NCBI RefSeq assembly: GCF_009498525.1 | Contig: NZ_QSNT01000003.1 | Location: 1,095,671-1,159,670, forward strand | DNA from: Rhizobium sp. ICMP 5592 | GTDB taxonomy: Bacteria > Pseudomonadota > Alphaproteobacteria > Rhizobiales > Rhizobiaceae | Direction of reading: 5' to 3' | DNA: 64,000 nucleotides | Part shown: piece by piece, positions 8,520 to 16,366 of the stretch | Layout: each line of letters opens with the position of its first letter | Numbering within the stretch: position 1 is the stretch's first letter | Notes under the pieces: generated by a model | The model's database searches: none | The model's input: the letters and a program-made list of their open reading frames with translations, nothing else | What the model was told of the DNA's origin: nothing | Made by a program: the position numbers and the translations under genes

Positions 8520-8729
8520 ATGAAAATCAGCGCACGCAACCGCCTCAAGGGCAAGGTCGTCGAAGTCACCAAGGGTGCAACGACCGCCCATATCCGCATC
8601 GACATCGGCAACGGCTCGATCGTCACCTCATCGATCACCAACGAAGCGGTCGACGAACTGGGCCTCACGGTCTGCGCTGACGCCTATGCCGTCATCAAGG
8701 CATCCGACGTCATGGTCGCCGTCGACTAA
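8520..8729 (+). CDS. TOBE-domain (Mop-like) molybdate-binding protein
   Basis: A 69-residue single TOBE/Mop domain starting with the family pattern M-K-I-S-A-R-N-x-L-K-G-K-V. Mop proteins bind molybdate or tungstate as oligomers and store or buffer the oxyanion. The later of two possible ATGs is used because GGAG then lies 9 bases upstream; the other, two codons earlier, has only a 3-base gap. No mod transporter or molybdenum enzyme lies next to it. Its stop overlaps the stop of the convergent trmO gene by 4 bases. Confidence 0.85.
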   Translation: MKISARNRLKGKVVEVTKGATTAHIRIDIGNGSIVTSSITNEAVDELGLTVCADAYAVIKASDVMVAVD

Positions 8730-9256
8730 GTTTCACGTTTTTGGCAGTAATGCGCCGTTTCGCCATCGCCGGTCTGGAAATCGCCGGGCTGTGGCGGCGC
8801 GATCGGCTTGAACAGGATCCTGTCCGGCTTCAGGTCCAGAAGCGGCGTGCCGTCGAGGCAATCGAGGCCGCGCACGAGCAAAGTCGCGCCCTCCACCGCT
8901 TCCAGCTTGACGATGGAGGTGCCGATCGGATTGGGCCGCACCGGCGAGCGCAGCGAGAACGTGCCGTGTACCTTGCCGCTGTTCGCGGGGCTTTGCAGCA
9001 CGAGATCGCGGCGAGAGCGGTCCAGCCAATAGAGAATTTCCAGCCGCTCGAAAGCCTCCACGCCTTTCAGCGCCGGTACCCATGGCTCGAATATCTCGAT
9101 ACGGCAAAGTGGCCCATCATGTCGCCCCTGGCGTGGTGTTTCCATGCGCGAGGTCCATGGCGTCGAGATGCAGCCGATAAAGACAAGACCGGCATCGGTC
9201 GCGGCCGGCGGCTCGACCGCCACCTCGTTTTCGCGGATTTCATTCTCGCGGACCAT
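8726..9256 (-). CDS. trmO: tRNA (N6-threonylcarbamoyladenosine-37) N6-methyltransferase, TrmO family
   Basis: A protein of 176 residues with the TrmO/TsaA (YaeB) fold. Visible marks are F-I-G-C-I-S-T-P-W near the start, the S-P-V-R-P-N-P-I-G-T-S signature for SAM binding and D-G-T-P-L-L-D-L-K-P. In E. coli TrmO methylates t6A37 of tRNA-Thr to m6t6A using SAM, which tunes decoding. The ATG chosen has GGAAGGGGGA just upstream; an earlier in-frame start would overlap the LysR gene further. The gene start lies 17 bases inside the end of the upstream LysR gene, so translation may be coupled. Confidence 0.85.
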   Translation of the reverse strand: MVRENEIRENEVAVEPPAATDAGLVFIGCISTPWTSRMETPRQGRHDGPLCRIEIFEPWVPALKGVEAFERLEILYWLDRSRRDLVLQSPANSGKVHGTFSLRSPVRPNPIGTSIVKLEAVEGATLLVRGLDCLDGTPLLDLKPDRILFKPIAPPQPGDFQTGDGETAHYCQKRET

Positions 9257-10190
9257 GGTTTCCCCCTTCCGGAGCAAGAGTGTTTGGCGGCCGGGCTGAT
9301 GTGGTTATGAAATCGATGAATGCCCTGAGCGGAGCGGGTACGAGGCGCCGCCCGGGATAATAGAGAAACGGCCCGGAGAAGGACTGCCACCACGATTCGA
9401 GCACGGGTTCAAGTGCGCCACTGTCGAGATGCGGACGCAGCCATTCCTCGAAAAGATAGACAATGCCGGTGCCGGCGATCGCAGCATCCACGACGAGATC
9501 GGTCGCGCCGCCGATGCTGACGATGAGCGGGCCTGTGGGAGTGATCCGCACGATTTCGCCGTCACGCTCGAACTCGCAAGGCGGCATCAGGCCGCTGGAG
9601 AAACGACCACGAAGACAGGCGTGATTGATCAGTTCGCTCGGATGCTGCGGCCGGCCATGAAGGTCGAGATATGACGGCGAAGCGGCGGTGGCGAAGCGCT
9701 GGATGCGTGGTCCGATCGGTATGGCGATCATGTCCTGCTCCAGCCGCTCGTCATAGCGGATGCCGGCATCGCAGCCGACAGCGAGCACATCGACGAAGCT
9801 GTCCTCGGCGAGGATCTCCAGCTGGATATCGGGATAGGCGGCGAGAAAGCGCGGGACGATATCAGGTAGCACAAGCCGCGCCGCGCTGATCGGCACGTTC
9901 AGCCGCAAGGTTCCCGCCGGCCTGTCGCGGAAGCCGTTGACCACGTCGAAGGCCGCCTCCATCTCCGACAGTGCGGGACCAAGCCTTTCCAACAATCGCT
10001 CCCCGGCCTCCGTCGGCACGACGCTGCGTGTCGTCCGATTGAGCAGGCGCACGCCAAGCTCGGCCTCGAGGCGGCGGACCGCCTCACTCAATCCAGAGGG
10101 ACTTTTGCCGCTCAGGCGCGCGCCCTCGCGAAAGCCCTTGGCACGCGCCACGGCGACAAACGCGCTCATGTCCAGCAGATCGATCTTCAC
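9240..10190 (-). CDS. LysR-type transcriptional regulator
   Basis: 316 residues. The N-terminal HTH reads F-R-E-G-A-R-L-S-G-K-S-P-S-G-L-S-E-A-V-R-R-L, followed by the linker L-N-R-T-T-R-S-V-V-P-T-E-A-G typical of the CrgA/AaeR-like LysR subgroup. The effector domain follows. It is divergent from an aldo/keto reductase gene 96 bases away and probably controls that gene. It overlaps trmO, which may be carried along on its transcript. Confidence 0.9.
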   Translation of the reverse strand: MKIDLLDMSAFVAVARAKGFREGARLSGKSPSGLSEAVRRLEAELGVRLLNRTTRSVVPTEAGERLLERLGPALSEMEAAFDVVNGFRDRPAGTLRLNVPISAARLVLPDIVPRFLAAYPDIQLEILAEDSFVDVLAVGCDAGIRYDERLEQDMIAIPIGPRIQRFATAASPSYLDLHGRPQHPSELINHACLRGRFSSGLMPPCEFERDGEIVRITPTGPLIVSIGGATDLVVDAAIAGTGIVYLFEEWLRPHLDSGALEPVLESWWQSFSGPFLYYPGRRLVPAPLRAFIDFITTSARPPNTLAPEGGNHGPRE

Positions 10191-10286
10191 TGTTCGCTAC
10201 TCCGCACAGCCTGTACGGATTGTACCGGATTATCACGCAGATCAACAGCGCCTATTTCTGGGTGAACGTTAAAAAAGAGATATCCC
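10191..10286. promoter_or_regulatory. Divergent promoter region, LysR gene / aldo-keto reductase
   Basis: A 96-base spacer with repeated GTAC cores in TGTACGGATTGTACCGGAT close to the LysR start. It is a candidate LysR operator. No exact consensus promoter could be assigned. Confidence 0.4.
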
Positions 10287-11165
10287 ATGTCCAGAATCGA
10301 CCACTCCGGAACATTCACCCTTGGCGATCGCACCGTGAAGCGGCTCGGTTATGGAGCCATGCAGCTTGCCGGGCCTGGCGTGTTCGGGCCACCTCGGGAT
10401 CGCGACGCGGCGGTGGCCGTCCTCAGGGAAGCCGTTGCGAGCGGCGTGAACCATATCGACACCAGCGATTTTTACGGCCCGCACGTCACCAATGAAATCA
10501 TCCGCGAAGCGCTCCACCCCTATCCCGACGATCTTGTCATCGTCACCAAGATCAGCGCCCGTCGCGGAACGGACGGTTCATGGATTCCTGCCATGTCGCG
10601 CGAGGAACTGACGCAGGCCGTGCACGACAACCTGCGCAATCTCGGCCTCGATGTGCTCGATGTCGTCAATCTTCGCAGCATGCTCGATGTGCATGGCCCG
10701 GTCGAGGGATCGCTCGAAGCGCCTCTGACGGCGCTTGCCGAGCTCCAGCAAAAGGGCCTGGTGCGCCATGTGGGGCTCAGCAACGTCACGCCGACACAGA
10801 TCGCCGACGGCCGCAAGATCTGCGAGATCGTTTGCGTGCAGAACTTCTACAATCTGGCACACCGCAATGACGACGCCCTGATCGACGCACTTGCCCGCGA
10901 GGGTACCGCCTATGTGCCGTTCTTCCCGCTTGGCGGGTTCAGCCCACTGCAATCGTCGACGCTCTCCGAGGTTGCCGAACGCCTCGAGGCTACCCCCATG
11001 CAGGTCGCGCTCGCCTGGCTGCTTCGGCGCGCGCCCAATATCCTGCTTATCCCCGGCACTTCCTCCGTCGCCCATCTGCGGGAAAATCTGAAAGCTCCCG
11101 ACATCAGCCTGCCAAACGAAGCGCTGGCGCAGCTCGACGGCGTGGCAAAGGCCAGCGCGGCCTGA
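10287..11165 (+). CDS. Aldo/keto reductase family oxidoreductase
   Basis: A TIM-barrel NADPH-dependent reductase of 292 residues. Catalytic residues are visible: Asp in N-H-I-D-T-S-D-F-Y-G, with Tyr four residues after the second Asp, and Lys in V-I-V-T-K. The NADPH-binding C-terminal part has I-P-G-T-S-S-V-A-H-L-R-E-N. The sequence resembles the YdbC/PdxI-like group of AKRs. The substrate is unknown. It is divergent from a LysR gene that likely regulates it, and two hairpin terminators lie downstream. Confidence 0.92.
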   Translation: MSRIDHSGTFTLGDRTVKRLGYGAMQLAGPGVFGPPRDRDAAVAVLREAVASGVNHIDTSDFYGPHVTNEIIREALHPYPDDLVIVTKISARRGTDGSWIPAMSREELTQAVHDNLRNLGLDVLDVVNLRSMLDVHGPVEGSLEAPLTALAELQQKGLVRHVGLSNVTPTQIADGRKICEIVCVQNFYNLAHRNDDALIDALAREGTAYVPFFPLGGFSPLQSSTLSEVAERLEATPMQVALAWLLRRAPNILLIPGTSSVAHLRENLKAPDISLPNEALAQLDGVAKASAA

Positions 11166-11196
11166 GAGCCGGAGGCTCCCGCTCCATGATCCTCAA

Positions 11197-11232
11197 TATC
11201 ACGCCGCCTTGACGGCGTGATTTTCTTTGATG
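11197..11232. repeat. Near-copy of the prfC 3' end, doubling as a terminator hairpin
   Basis: 36 bases match the 3' end of prfC and the bases just past its stop at 34 positions (25 identical in a row, then 9 of 11). On the minus strand it still reads as I-K-E-N-H-A-V-K-A-A-stop, compared with I-K-E-Y-H-A-V-K-A-A in prfC. Within it, ATCACGCCG/CGGCGTGAT forms a 9-bp stem with a 6-base loop. On the plus strand TTTTCTTT follows the stem, so it can end the aldo/keto reductase transcript. Confidence 0.75.
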
Positions 11233-11261
11233 CCGAGGCAGCGCTCCGCCTTGCCCGGCGC

Positions 11262-11281
11262 AGCCCGTGACGCGGGCTTTT
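11262..11281 (+). terminator. Second hairpin terminator after the aldo/keto reductase
   Basis: AGCCCG and CGGGCT form a 6-bp stem with a 5-base loop, with TTTTA following. It lies 40 bases past the first hairpin. The remaining bases up to the next gene contain no gene I can support. Confidence 0.5.
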
Positions 11282-11442
11282 ATGACATCGCATGTAATTG
11301 AGAGCAGTGCCTGTCCCGGGGTATCTGACAACCGTCTTCTTGCAGGAAGAGCATTTCGAGCCCTTCAACATTAAGAGCCTTCGCCCGGAACGAAGTCGGT
11401 GGCCACGATCCCTCGTTCCAACGGCGGGTTCAGGAGAAACCC

Positions 11443-11832
11443 ATGACCACGATGTCATTCACAAAAAAAGACGCTCCCCAATGGTTGCTGGCCTTCTGGC
11501 GGGAGATTGACGACAAGACCTTCGGCGATGGCTTCAACTGCTTCGCGGAAGACGCAACATGCAACCTCGGCGTTGCCGACTGGAAGGGGCGCGACACCAT
11601 TCGCGAAAACCTGCGCGCCTTCATCGACACAGGCTTCACCGCATTGCATGATGTCACCGAATATTGGGACGGCGGATCGCTAAAGGTGTTTCGCGGGACT
11701 GTTACGATGACGCCCGATGACGGGATACAGGCCATGGTCAAACCGGTCATGACCCACTTTTTCTACATGGATGAGGCCGAGCCGACCAAGGTGCGTCATT
11801 GGTATGGGTCAGTTGGGCCTATCTCGTTCTGA
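11443..11832 (+). CDS. SnoaL/NTF2-like cytosolic protein
   Basis: 129 residues with the layout of a SnoaL-like NTF2 fold: an N-terminal helix with W-R-E-I-D, C-F-A-E-D-A-T-C-N-L, a K-G-R-D-T-I-R-E-N-L helix and a mixed sheet ending in V-R-H-W-Y-G. There is no signal peptide. CAGGAG lies 6 bases before the ATG. Members can be ketosteroid-isomerase-like enzymes or ligand binders; no activity can be assigned. Together with the XRE gene it lies between the two copies of the prfC 3' end and may have arrived with it. Confidence 0.75.
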   Translation: MTTMSFTKKDAPQWLLAFWREIDDKTFGDGFNCFAEDATCNLGVADWKGRDTIRENLRAFIDTGFTALHDVTEYWDGGSLKVFRGTVTMTPDDGIQAMVKPVMTHFFYMDEAEPTKVRHWYGSVGPISF

Positions 11833-11845
11833 CGAAAATCTGCCT

Positions 11846-11875
11846 TGGCGGGGTTGTCGAATGATGGCCCCGCCA
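11846..11875 (+). terminator. GC-rich hairpin between the SnoaL-like gene and the XRE gene
   Basis: TGGCGGGG pairs with CCCCGCCA (8 bp) across a 14-base loop. No T-run follows, so it may be a weak terminator or an RNA stabiliser. Confidence 0.4.
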
Positions 11876-11903
11876 TCGACGAACGAAGCGAGGCCTCTGC
11901 CGG

Positions 11904-12728
11904 ATGAGCTCTTCCCGCGTCAATTTAAGAATGCCGAATGAACTCGGACCGCAGCTGCGCGCATGGCGCGGCACACGCGGCAAGAGCCAGCTCGACCTTT
12001 CCCTCGACACAGGCATTTCGCAGCGTCAGATCAGTTTTATCGAAAGCGGCCGGAGCACGCCTGGCCGCCAGAATGTCCTGCGTCTCGCCGAGGCGCTGGA
12101 TGTGCCGCTCCGGGAGCGCAACTCCCTGCTGCTCGCAGCCGGCTATGCCCCGATCTATGCCGAAGGAAATTTCGACGATCGCGAGATGCAGGGCCTGACA
12201 AAGGCCCTCAAACGCATGCTTCGCCAGCACGATCCGTTTCCGGCGGTGGTGATGGACCGCTATTGGAATGTCGTCATGACCAACGATGCGACCCCCCGCT
12301 TTTTCGGCCATTTCATCGACATGGCCGCACGCCCGGCACCGCGCAATCTCCTCCATCTCATGTTCGATCCCGAGGGTATGCGACCCTTCATTCCGGATTG
12401 GGAGCAGACGGCGAAAAGCCTGTTGGGGAGAGTCTTCCGCGAGTCCGTCGGGCACGTCATCGATGCGCGGACGAAGGAGCTCATCGATAGTCTGCTTGCC
12501 TATCCCGATGTGGACGCCGACTGGAAAACATCCGTCGCGGCTGAGAATACGCCCGTGATCCCTCTGTCCTTTATGAAGGAGGGACGGCCTTTGAGGTTTT
12601 TCTCATTGGTCACGACGGTCGGCACCGCGCAGATGATAACGGCCCAGGAATTGCGGGTCGAATCCATGTTTCCGCTGGATGAAGCCACGGAGATTCACTA
12701 CGCCGAACTGATGAACGACGCCCAGTAG
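11904..12728 (+). CDS. XRE-family regulator with MmyB-like ligand domain
   Basis: 274 residues. The N-terminal HTH (about residues 14-70) reads K-S-Q-L-D-L-S-L-D-T-G-I-S-Q-R-Q-I-S-F-I-E-S-G-R-S-T-P. It is followed by the MmyB-like domain with M-D-R-Y-W-N-V-V-M-T-N and N-L-L-H-L-M-F-D-P, a PAS-like fold that binds fatty acids or other hydrophobic ligands in known members. These regulators usually control a neighbouring small enzyme gene; here the SnoaL-like gene upstream is the obvious partner. An alternative start 10 codons later (MPNELG) is possible. Confidence 0.88.
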   Translation: MSSSRVNLRMPNELGPQLRAWRGTRGKSQLDLSLDTGISQRQISFIESGRSTPGRQNVLRLAEALDVPLRERNSLLLAAGYAPIYAEGNFDDREMQGLTKALKRMLRQHDPFPAVVMDRYWNVVMTNDATPRFFGHFIDMAARPAPRNLLHLMFDPEGMRPFIPDWEQTAKSLLGRVFRESVGHVIDARTKELIDSLLAYPDVDADWKTSVAAENTPVIPLSFMKEGRPLRFFSLVTTVGTAQMITAQELRVESMFPLDEATEIHYAELMNDAQ

Positions 12729-12757
12729 AAGAGCAGCGGCAGAGCAGTAGTCCCCGC

Positions 12758-12793
12758 TATCACGCCGCCTTGACGGCGTGATATTCCTTGATG
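12758..12793. repeat. prfC 3'-end copy of the direct repeat
   Basis: This is the original counterpart of the repeat that lies past the aldo/keto reductase gene. It contains the last codons and stop of prfC and the hairpin ATCACGCCG/CGGCGTGAT, which can also end the XRE transcript arriving from the left. Confidence 0.75.
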
Positions 12794-14343
12794 GCAACCA
12801 TTTTGATAGCCGGATAACGTTCTGCCTCGTAGCGCAGCGAGAAGCCGTCCTGAGCGAGGAAGACCGGGTCGCCGTCGAGGTCGCGGGCGATATCGCCGCG
12901 CCGCGCGGTGACGAACTTGTCGAGATCGGCGGACTGATCGGCCGAGATCCAGCGGCAGACGGAAAAGCGCGACATTTCGAAGGAAACGGGCAGGCCGTAT
13001 TCGGCCATCAGTCGCTCCTTCAACACGTCGAGCTGCAGCGCGCCGACGACGCCGACGATGGCGGGCGAACCGTCTTCCGGCGAGAAGAGCTGCACGACGC
13101 CTTCTTCCGCCATCTGCTGCAAGGCTTCCTTCAGCTTCTTCGCCTTCATCGCATCCTCGAGACGGACGCGGCGCAGGATTTCCGGCGAGAAGTTCGGCAC
13201 GCCCTGGAACACCAGGGATTCACCCTCGGTCAGCGTATCGCCGATGCGCAGCGTCCCATGGTTGGGAATGCCGACGACATCGCCGGCATAGGCGGTATCG
13301 GCAAGCTGGCGCTGTGAGGCGAAGAAGAATTGCGGCGCGGTGAGGCCAAGCTGCTTGCCGGTGCGCGACAGACGCGCCTTCATACCACGCTCGAGCTTGC
13401 CCGAGCAGATGCGCGCAAAGGCGATGCGGTCGCGGTGGTTCGGGTCCATGTTGGCCTGGATCTTGAAGACGAAGGCCGTCATCTTGTCGTCGGTGGCGTG
13501 AACCGTCCTGATATCGGCGACCTGATCGCGTGGCGGCGGTGCGACTTCGCCGAGCGCGTTGATGAGGTCGCGAACACCGAAATTGCGCAGCGCCGAGCCG
13601 AAGAAGACCGGCGTCAGATGCCCTTCCAGGAAGGATGCCCGGTCGAAAGGACGGCAGGCTTCGATCGCCAGTTCCGTTTCGTCGATGAAGCCCTGACGCT
13701 CGTTTTCCGGCAGCCGGTCGGCCACGGCCTGCGGGCCGTTGACAGGCGTTGGCGACACTTCGGTATCCGAGCCGCGCACGGTATTGTCGGCCAGATGATA
13801 GGAGCCGCAGAAGCTCTTCGCCCGGCCGATCGGCCAGGTGATCGGCGCGGTATCGAGCGCCAGCTTTTCTTCCACCTCATCGAGAATCTCGAAGGGATCG
13901 CGGCTTTCGCGATCCATCTTGTTGATGAAGGTGATGATCGGGATGTCGCGCATGCGGCAGACTTCGAACAGCTTCAGCGTCCGCGGCTCGATGCCCTTGG
14001 CGGCGTCGATGACCATGACGGCGGCGTCGACAGCCGTCAGCGTGCGATAGGTATCGTCAGCGAAGTCTTCATGACCGGGCGTATCGAGAATGTTGAAGAC
14101 GTTGCCGTCATATTCGAAGGTCATGACGGAAGTCACGACCGAGATGCCGCGTTCGCGCTCGATCTTCATCCAGTCGGAGCGCGTCTGCATGCGATCCTTC
14201 TTGGCCTTGACTTCGCCGGCAAGCTGAATAGCGCCGCCGAACAGCAGCAACTTTTCGGTGAGCGTCGTCTTGCCCGCGTCCGGGTGGGCGATAATAGCGA
14301 ATGTGCGGCGGCGGGAGACCGCCTCGGCGAGACTTTCGGCCAT
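12760..14343 (-). CDS. prfC: Peptide chain release factor 3
   Basis: RF3 is the GTPase that recycles release factors RF1 and RF2 from the ribosome after termination. The 527 residues show all GTPase motifs: G1 A-H-P-D-A-G-K-T, G2 R-G-I-S-V-V-T-S-V, G3 D-T-P-G-H-E-D-F and G4 N-K-M-D, then the RF3-specific C-terminal domains. Length and start match the family. The last residues H-A-V-K-A-A are encoded by a palindrome that also forms a hairpin. A second copy of this end lies about 1.56 kb away. Confidence 0.97.
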   Translation of the reverse strand: MAESLAEAVSRRRTFAIIAHPDAGKTTLTEKLLLFGGAIQLAGEVKAKKDRMQTRSDWMKIERERGISVVTSVMTFEYDGNVFNILDTPGHEDFADDTYRTLTAVDAAVMVIDAAKGIEPRTLKLFEVCRMRDIPIITFINKMDRESRDPFEILDEVEEKLALDTAPITWPIGRAKSFCGSYHLADNTVRGSDTEVSPTPVNGPQAVADRLPENERQGFIDETELAIEACRPFDRASFLEGHLTPVFFGSALRNFGVRDLINALGEVAPPPRDQVADIRTVHATDDKMTAFVFKIQANMDPNHRDRIAFARICSGKLERGMKARLSRTGKQLGLTAPQFFFASQRQLADTAYAGDVVGIPNHGTLRIGDTLTEGESLVFQGVPNFSPEILRRVRLEDAMKAKKLKEALQQMAEEGVVQLFSPEDGSPAIVGVVGALQLDVLKERLMAEYGLPVSFEMSRFSVCRWISADQSADLDKFVTARRGDIARDLDGDPVFLAQDGFSLRYEAERYPAIKMVAIKEYHAVKAA

Positions 14344-14433
14344 GAGTGTGAATCCTGTGAATTGCGGCGTATCTAACGTTTCAGAGGCCGGATTGCAATT
14401 GACCTTGGGCGCTCACGCGCAAACTAATGCCGC

Positions 14434-14904
14434 ATGACCATTCACACCGATACGCGCCCGACGCTGAACCTCATCCGCCTGCCGCACGGCGAAGGCCTCG
14501 ATCTGCCCGCCTATGAGACCAAGGGCGCCGCCGGCATGGACCTGCGCGCGGCCGTCGAAGACGGCAAGACGCTGACGATCGCACCCGGCAAGCGGGCGCT
14601 GGTACCTTCAGGCTTCATCTTCGAAATCCCCGAGGGATTCGAGGCACAGATCCGCCCACGCTCCGGCCTTGCCTTCAAGCACGGCATCACCTGCCTGAAT
14701 TCGCCCGGCACGATCGACAGCGACTATCGCGGTGAGGTGCATGCATTGCTGATCAATCACGGCGAGGAGCCGTTCGAGATCACGCGCGGCATGCGTATCG
14801 CCCAGGTGGTGATCGCGCCGGTAACGCAGACGCGTGTCGCGGAAATCACCGAAATCAGCGAAACGGCGCGCGGCGCCGGCGGCTTCGGCTCGACCGGCGT
14901 GTGA
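14434..14904 (+). CDS. dut: Deoxyuridine 5'-triphosphate nucleotidohydrolase
   Basis: dUTPase turns dUTP into dUMP and pyrophosphate, keeping uracil out of DNA and feeding thymidylate synthesis. The 156-residue trimeric-type enzyme has all five motifs: G-M-D-L-R-A, R-P-R-S-G-L-A, G-T-I-D-S-D-Y-R-G-E with the catalytic Asp near residue 95, R-I-A-Q and the C-terminal G-G-F-G-S-T-G. Its TGA stop shares one base with the ATG of the following gene, so the two are translationally coupled. Confidence 0.97.
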   Translation: MTIHTDTRPTLNLIRLPHGEGLDLPAYETKGAAGMDLRAAVEDGKTLTIAPGKRALVPSGFIFEIPEGFEAQIRPRSGLAFKHGITCLNSPGTIDSDYRGEVHALLINHGEEPFEITRGMRIAQVVIAPVTQTRVAEITEISETARGAGGFGSTGV

Positions 14905-15797
14905 TGGCGGATCTGGGGCAGCAGTTCGGACTGACCTTCCGGCAGGACTACTTTGCCGATCCGGTCGCCTGGGCTGGCCTCGTCGATCTGCTGCGCGACA
15001 CCTTTTCCATCGATATCAGCCTGCAGGATCAATTCGGCGGCCCTGATCCGAGCAGTATGCCGTTCGGCTATTTCGACGCCGATGGCCGCTGCGTCGCCAA
15101 TTTCAGTGCCTTTTCCATGCCGATGATCGTCAACGGCCGTGCGGTCAGGGCGGCGGGTTACCAGTCCGGCGCGGTTCGTCCCGAATGGCGCGGGCGGGGA
15201 CTTTACCGCGACCTGATCCAGTGGGCCTTTGCCCGGACCGAGGCCGAGGGCTTCGAACTCAATATCCTGCTGACGGACAAGCCGGTCCTTTATGAGCCCT
15301 ATGGTTTCAAGACTGTTCCGCAACATATCTTCGCTGGCCCACCACCGAAAATGATCGGGCGGTTCCCGCGCGCAAGATCGCTCTCCTTAGAGGATACGGA
15401 TGACCGCGATCTCCTGAAGACGCTGCTGCAAAGCCGTGTCCCCGTTTCCCAACGTTTCGCAGTCGCCGGCCAGATGGAGATGTTTTACCTGAATGCCTGC
15501 TTCGATCCGGATGTCCGGCTGACACTGGTAGAGTATAACACCATCGTCGCCTGGAAATTCGATGGCCGCACTCCCCGGATCCTCGATGTCGTCGGTAAGA
15601 CCATTCCGTCCCTGGAGGCGATACAGTCCGCCCTTGGTGCTTCCTCCTCCCGGATCGAGGTTTGCTTCCCGCCGGACCAACTGGATTGGCAGGGCATGCC
15701 CGAGTCCCACCAGGGGCAGACCTCCCTGATGATGCGCGGCGATGCCGCCGATGACCTCGGCGGACCCATCATGCTGTCACCGATGGCGGAATTCTAG
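14904..15797 (+). CDS. GNAT family N-acetyltransferase, two-domain
   Basis: 297 residues. The N-terminal half carries an acetyl-CoA-binding GNAT core: S-G-A-V-R-P-E-W-R-G-R-G-L-Y-R-D-L has the R/Q-x-x-G-x-G/A loop, and Y-E-P-Y-G-F-K matches the GNAT C-terminal strand. The second half is strand-rich, ends with a P-I-M-L-S-P-M motif and resembles the second domain of Eis-like GNATs. The acceptor substrate is unknown. It starts on the last base of the dut stop (TGATG) and ends with a 4-base overlap with the convergent Lrp gene. Confidence 0.85.
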   Translation: MADLGQQFGLTFRQDYFADPVAWAGLVDLLRDTFSIDISLQDQFGGPDPSSMPFGYFDADGRCVANFSAFSMPMIVNGRAVRAAGYQSGAVRPEWRGRGLYRDLIQWAFARTEAEGFELNILLTDKPVLYEPYGFKTVPQHIFAGPPPKMIGRFPRARSLSLEDTDDRDLLKTLLQSRVPVSQRFAVAGQMEMFYLNACFDPDVRLTLVEYNTIVAWKFDGRTPRILDVVGKTIPSLEAIQSALGASSSRIEVCFPPDQLDWQGMPESHQGQTSLMMRGDAADDLGGPIMLSPMAEF

Positions 15798-16258
15798 CGG
15801 GACAGCGGCGGCAGCCGGCGTTTGACCGGAGTTGCCTTGATCATTGCCGTATTGGTTTCGGCGCGTTCGGTGATCTTGTCGAGGATGCCATCGAGGTCGC
15901 CCATCGAGCGGACCACGAGCCGGCCGATGAAACAGTCTTCGCCGGTGACCTTGTCGCATTCGATGAATTCAGGCGTCTCCTGAATCATGCGCTGGACCAC
16001 ATGCAATTGGCCGGGCAGTGGCCGGATGCGGACGATCGCCTGTAAGGGATAGCCGATCGCTTCCGGCGTGATATCCAAGGTGAAGGCCGCAATGACGCCT
16101 CGCTCCTCCAGCCGGCGCAGCCGCTCTGCGGCACTTGGCGACGACAAGCCCGCCACTTCGGCCAGTTCCTTCAGCGAAATCCGGGCATTGCGCGCGAGCG
16201 CTTCCAGCATCCGCTGATCGATCGCATCAAGCCCCATAGCTGCATTAGGTAGACCCAT
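15794..16258 (-). CDS. Lrp/AsnC family transcriptional regulator
   Basis: 154 residues: an N-terminal HTH (L-D-A-I-D-Q-R-M-L-E-A-L, then S-L-K-E-L-A-E-V-A-G-L-S-S-P-S-A-A-E-R-L-R-R-L-E) and a C-terminal RAM ligand domain ending near P-V-K-R-R-L-P-P-L. GAGG lies 7 bases before the ATG. The gene is divergent from an EamA transporter, so it probably senses an amino acid and controls that exporter. Confidence 0.92.
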   Translation of the reverse strand: MGLPNAAMGLDAIDQRMLEALARNARISLKELAEVAGLSSPSAAERLRRLEERGVIAAFTLDITPEAIGYPLQAIVRIRPLPGQLHVVQRMIQETPEFIECDKVTGEDCFIGRLVVRSMGDLDGILDKITERAETNTAMIKATPVKRRLPPLSR

Positions 16259-16366
16259 ATTTCTGCCTCATATAATTAGGCGCACGACCAATTTCTCTTT
16301 ATACAGCCTATATCATCCAGTCAGCGGCGGCAATATTATCAGGCTCAACAAACGGGAGCCCGGACA
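16259..16366. promoter_or_regulatory. Divergent promoter region, Lrp gene / EamA transporter
   Basis: A 108-base AT-rich spacer with several TAT-rich blocks such as TTTATACAGCCTATATCATC. Lrp binding here is expected from the layout but not shown by a clear consensus. Confidence 0.4.

Noticed and set aside
13330..14376. A 348-codon plus-strand ORF opposite prfC
   Set aside because: It is antisense to a fully conserved prfC and arises from GC-rich codon bias.
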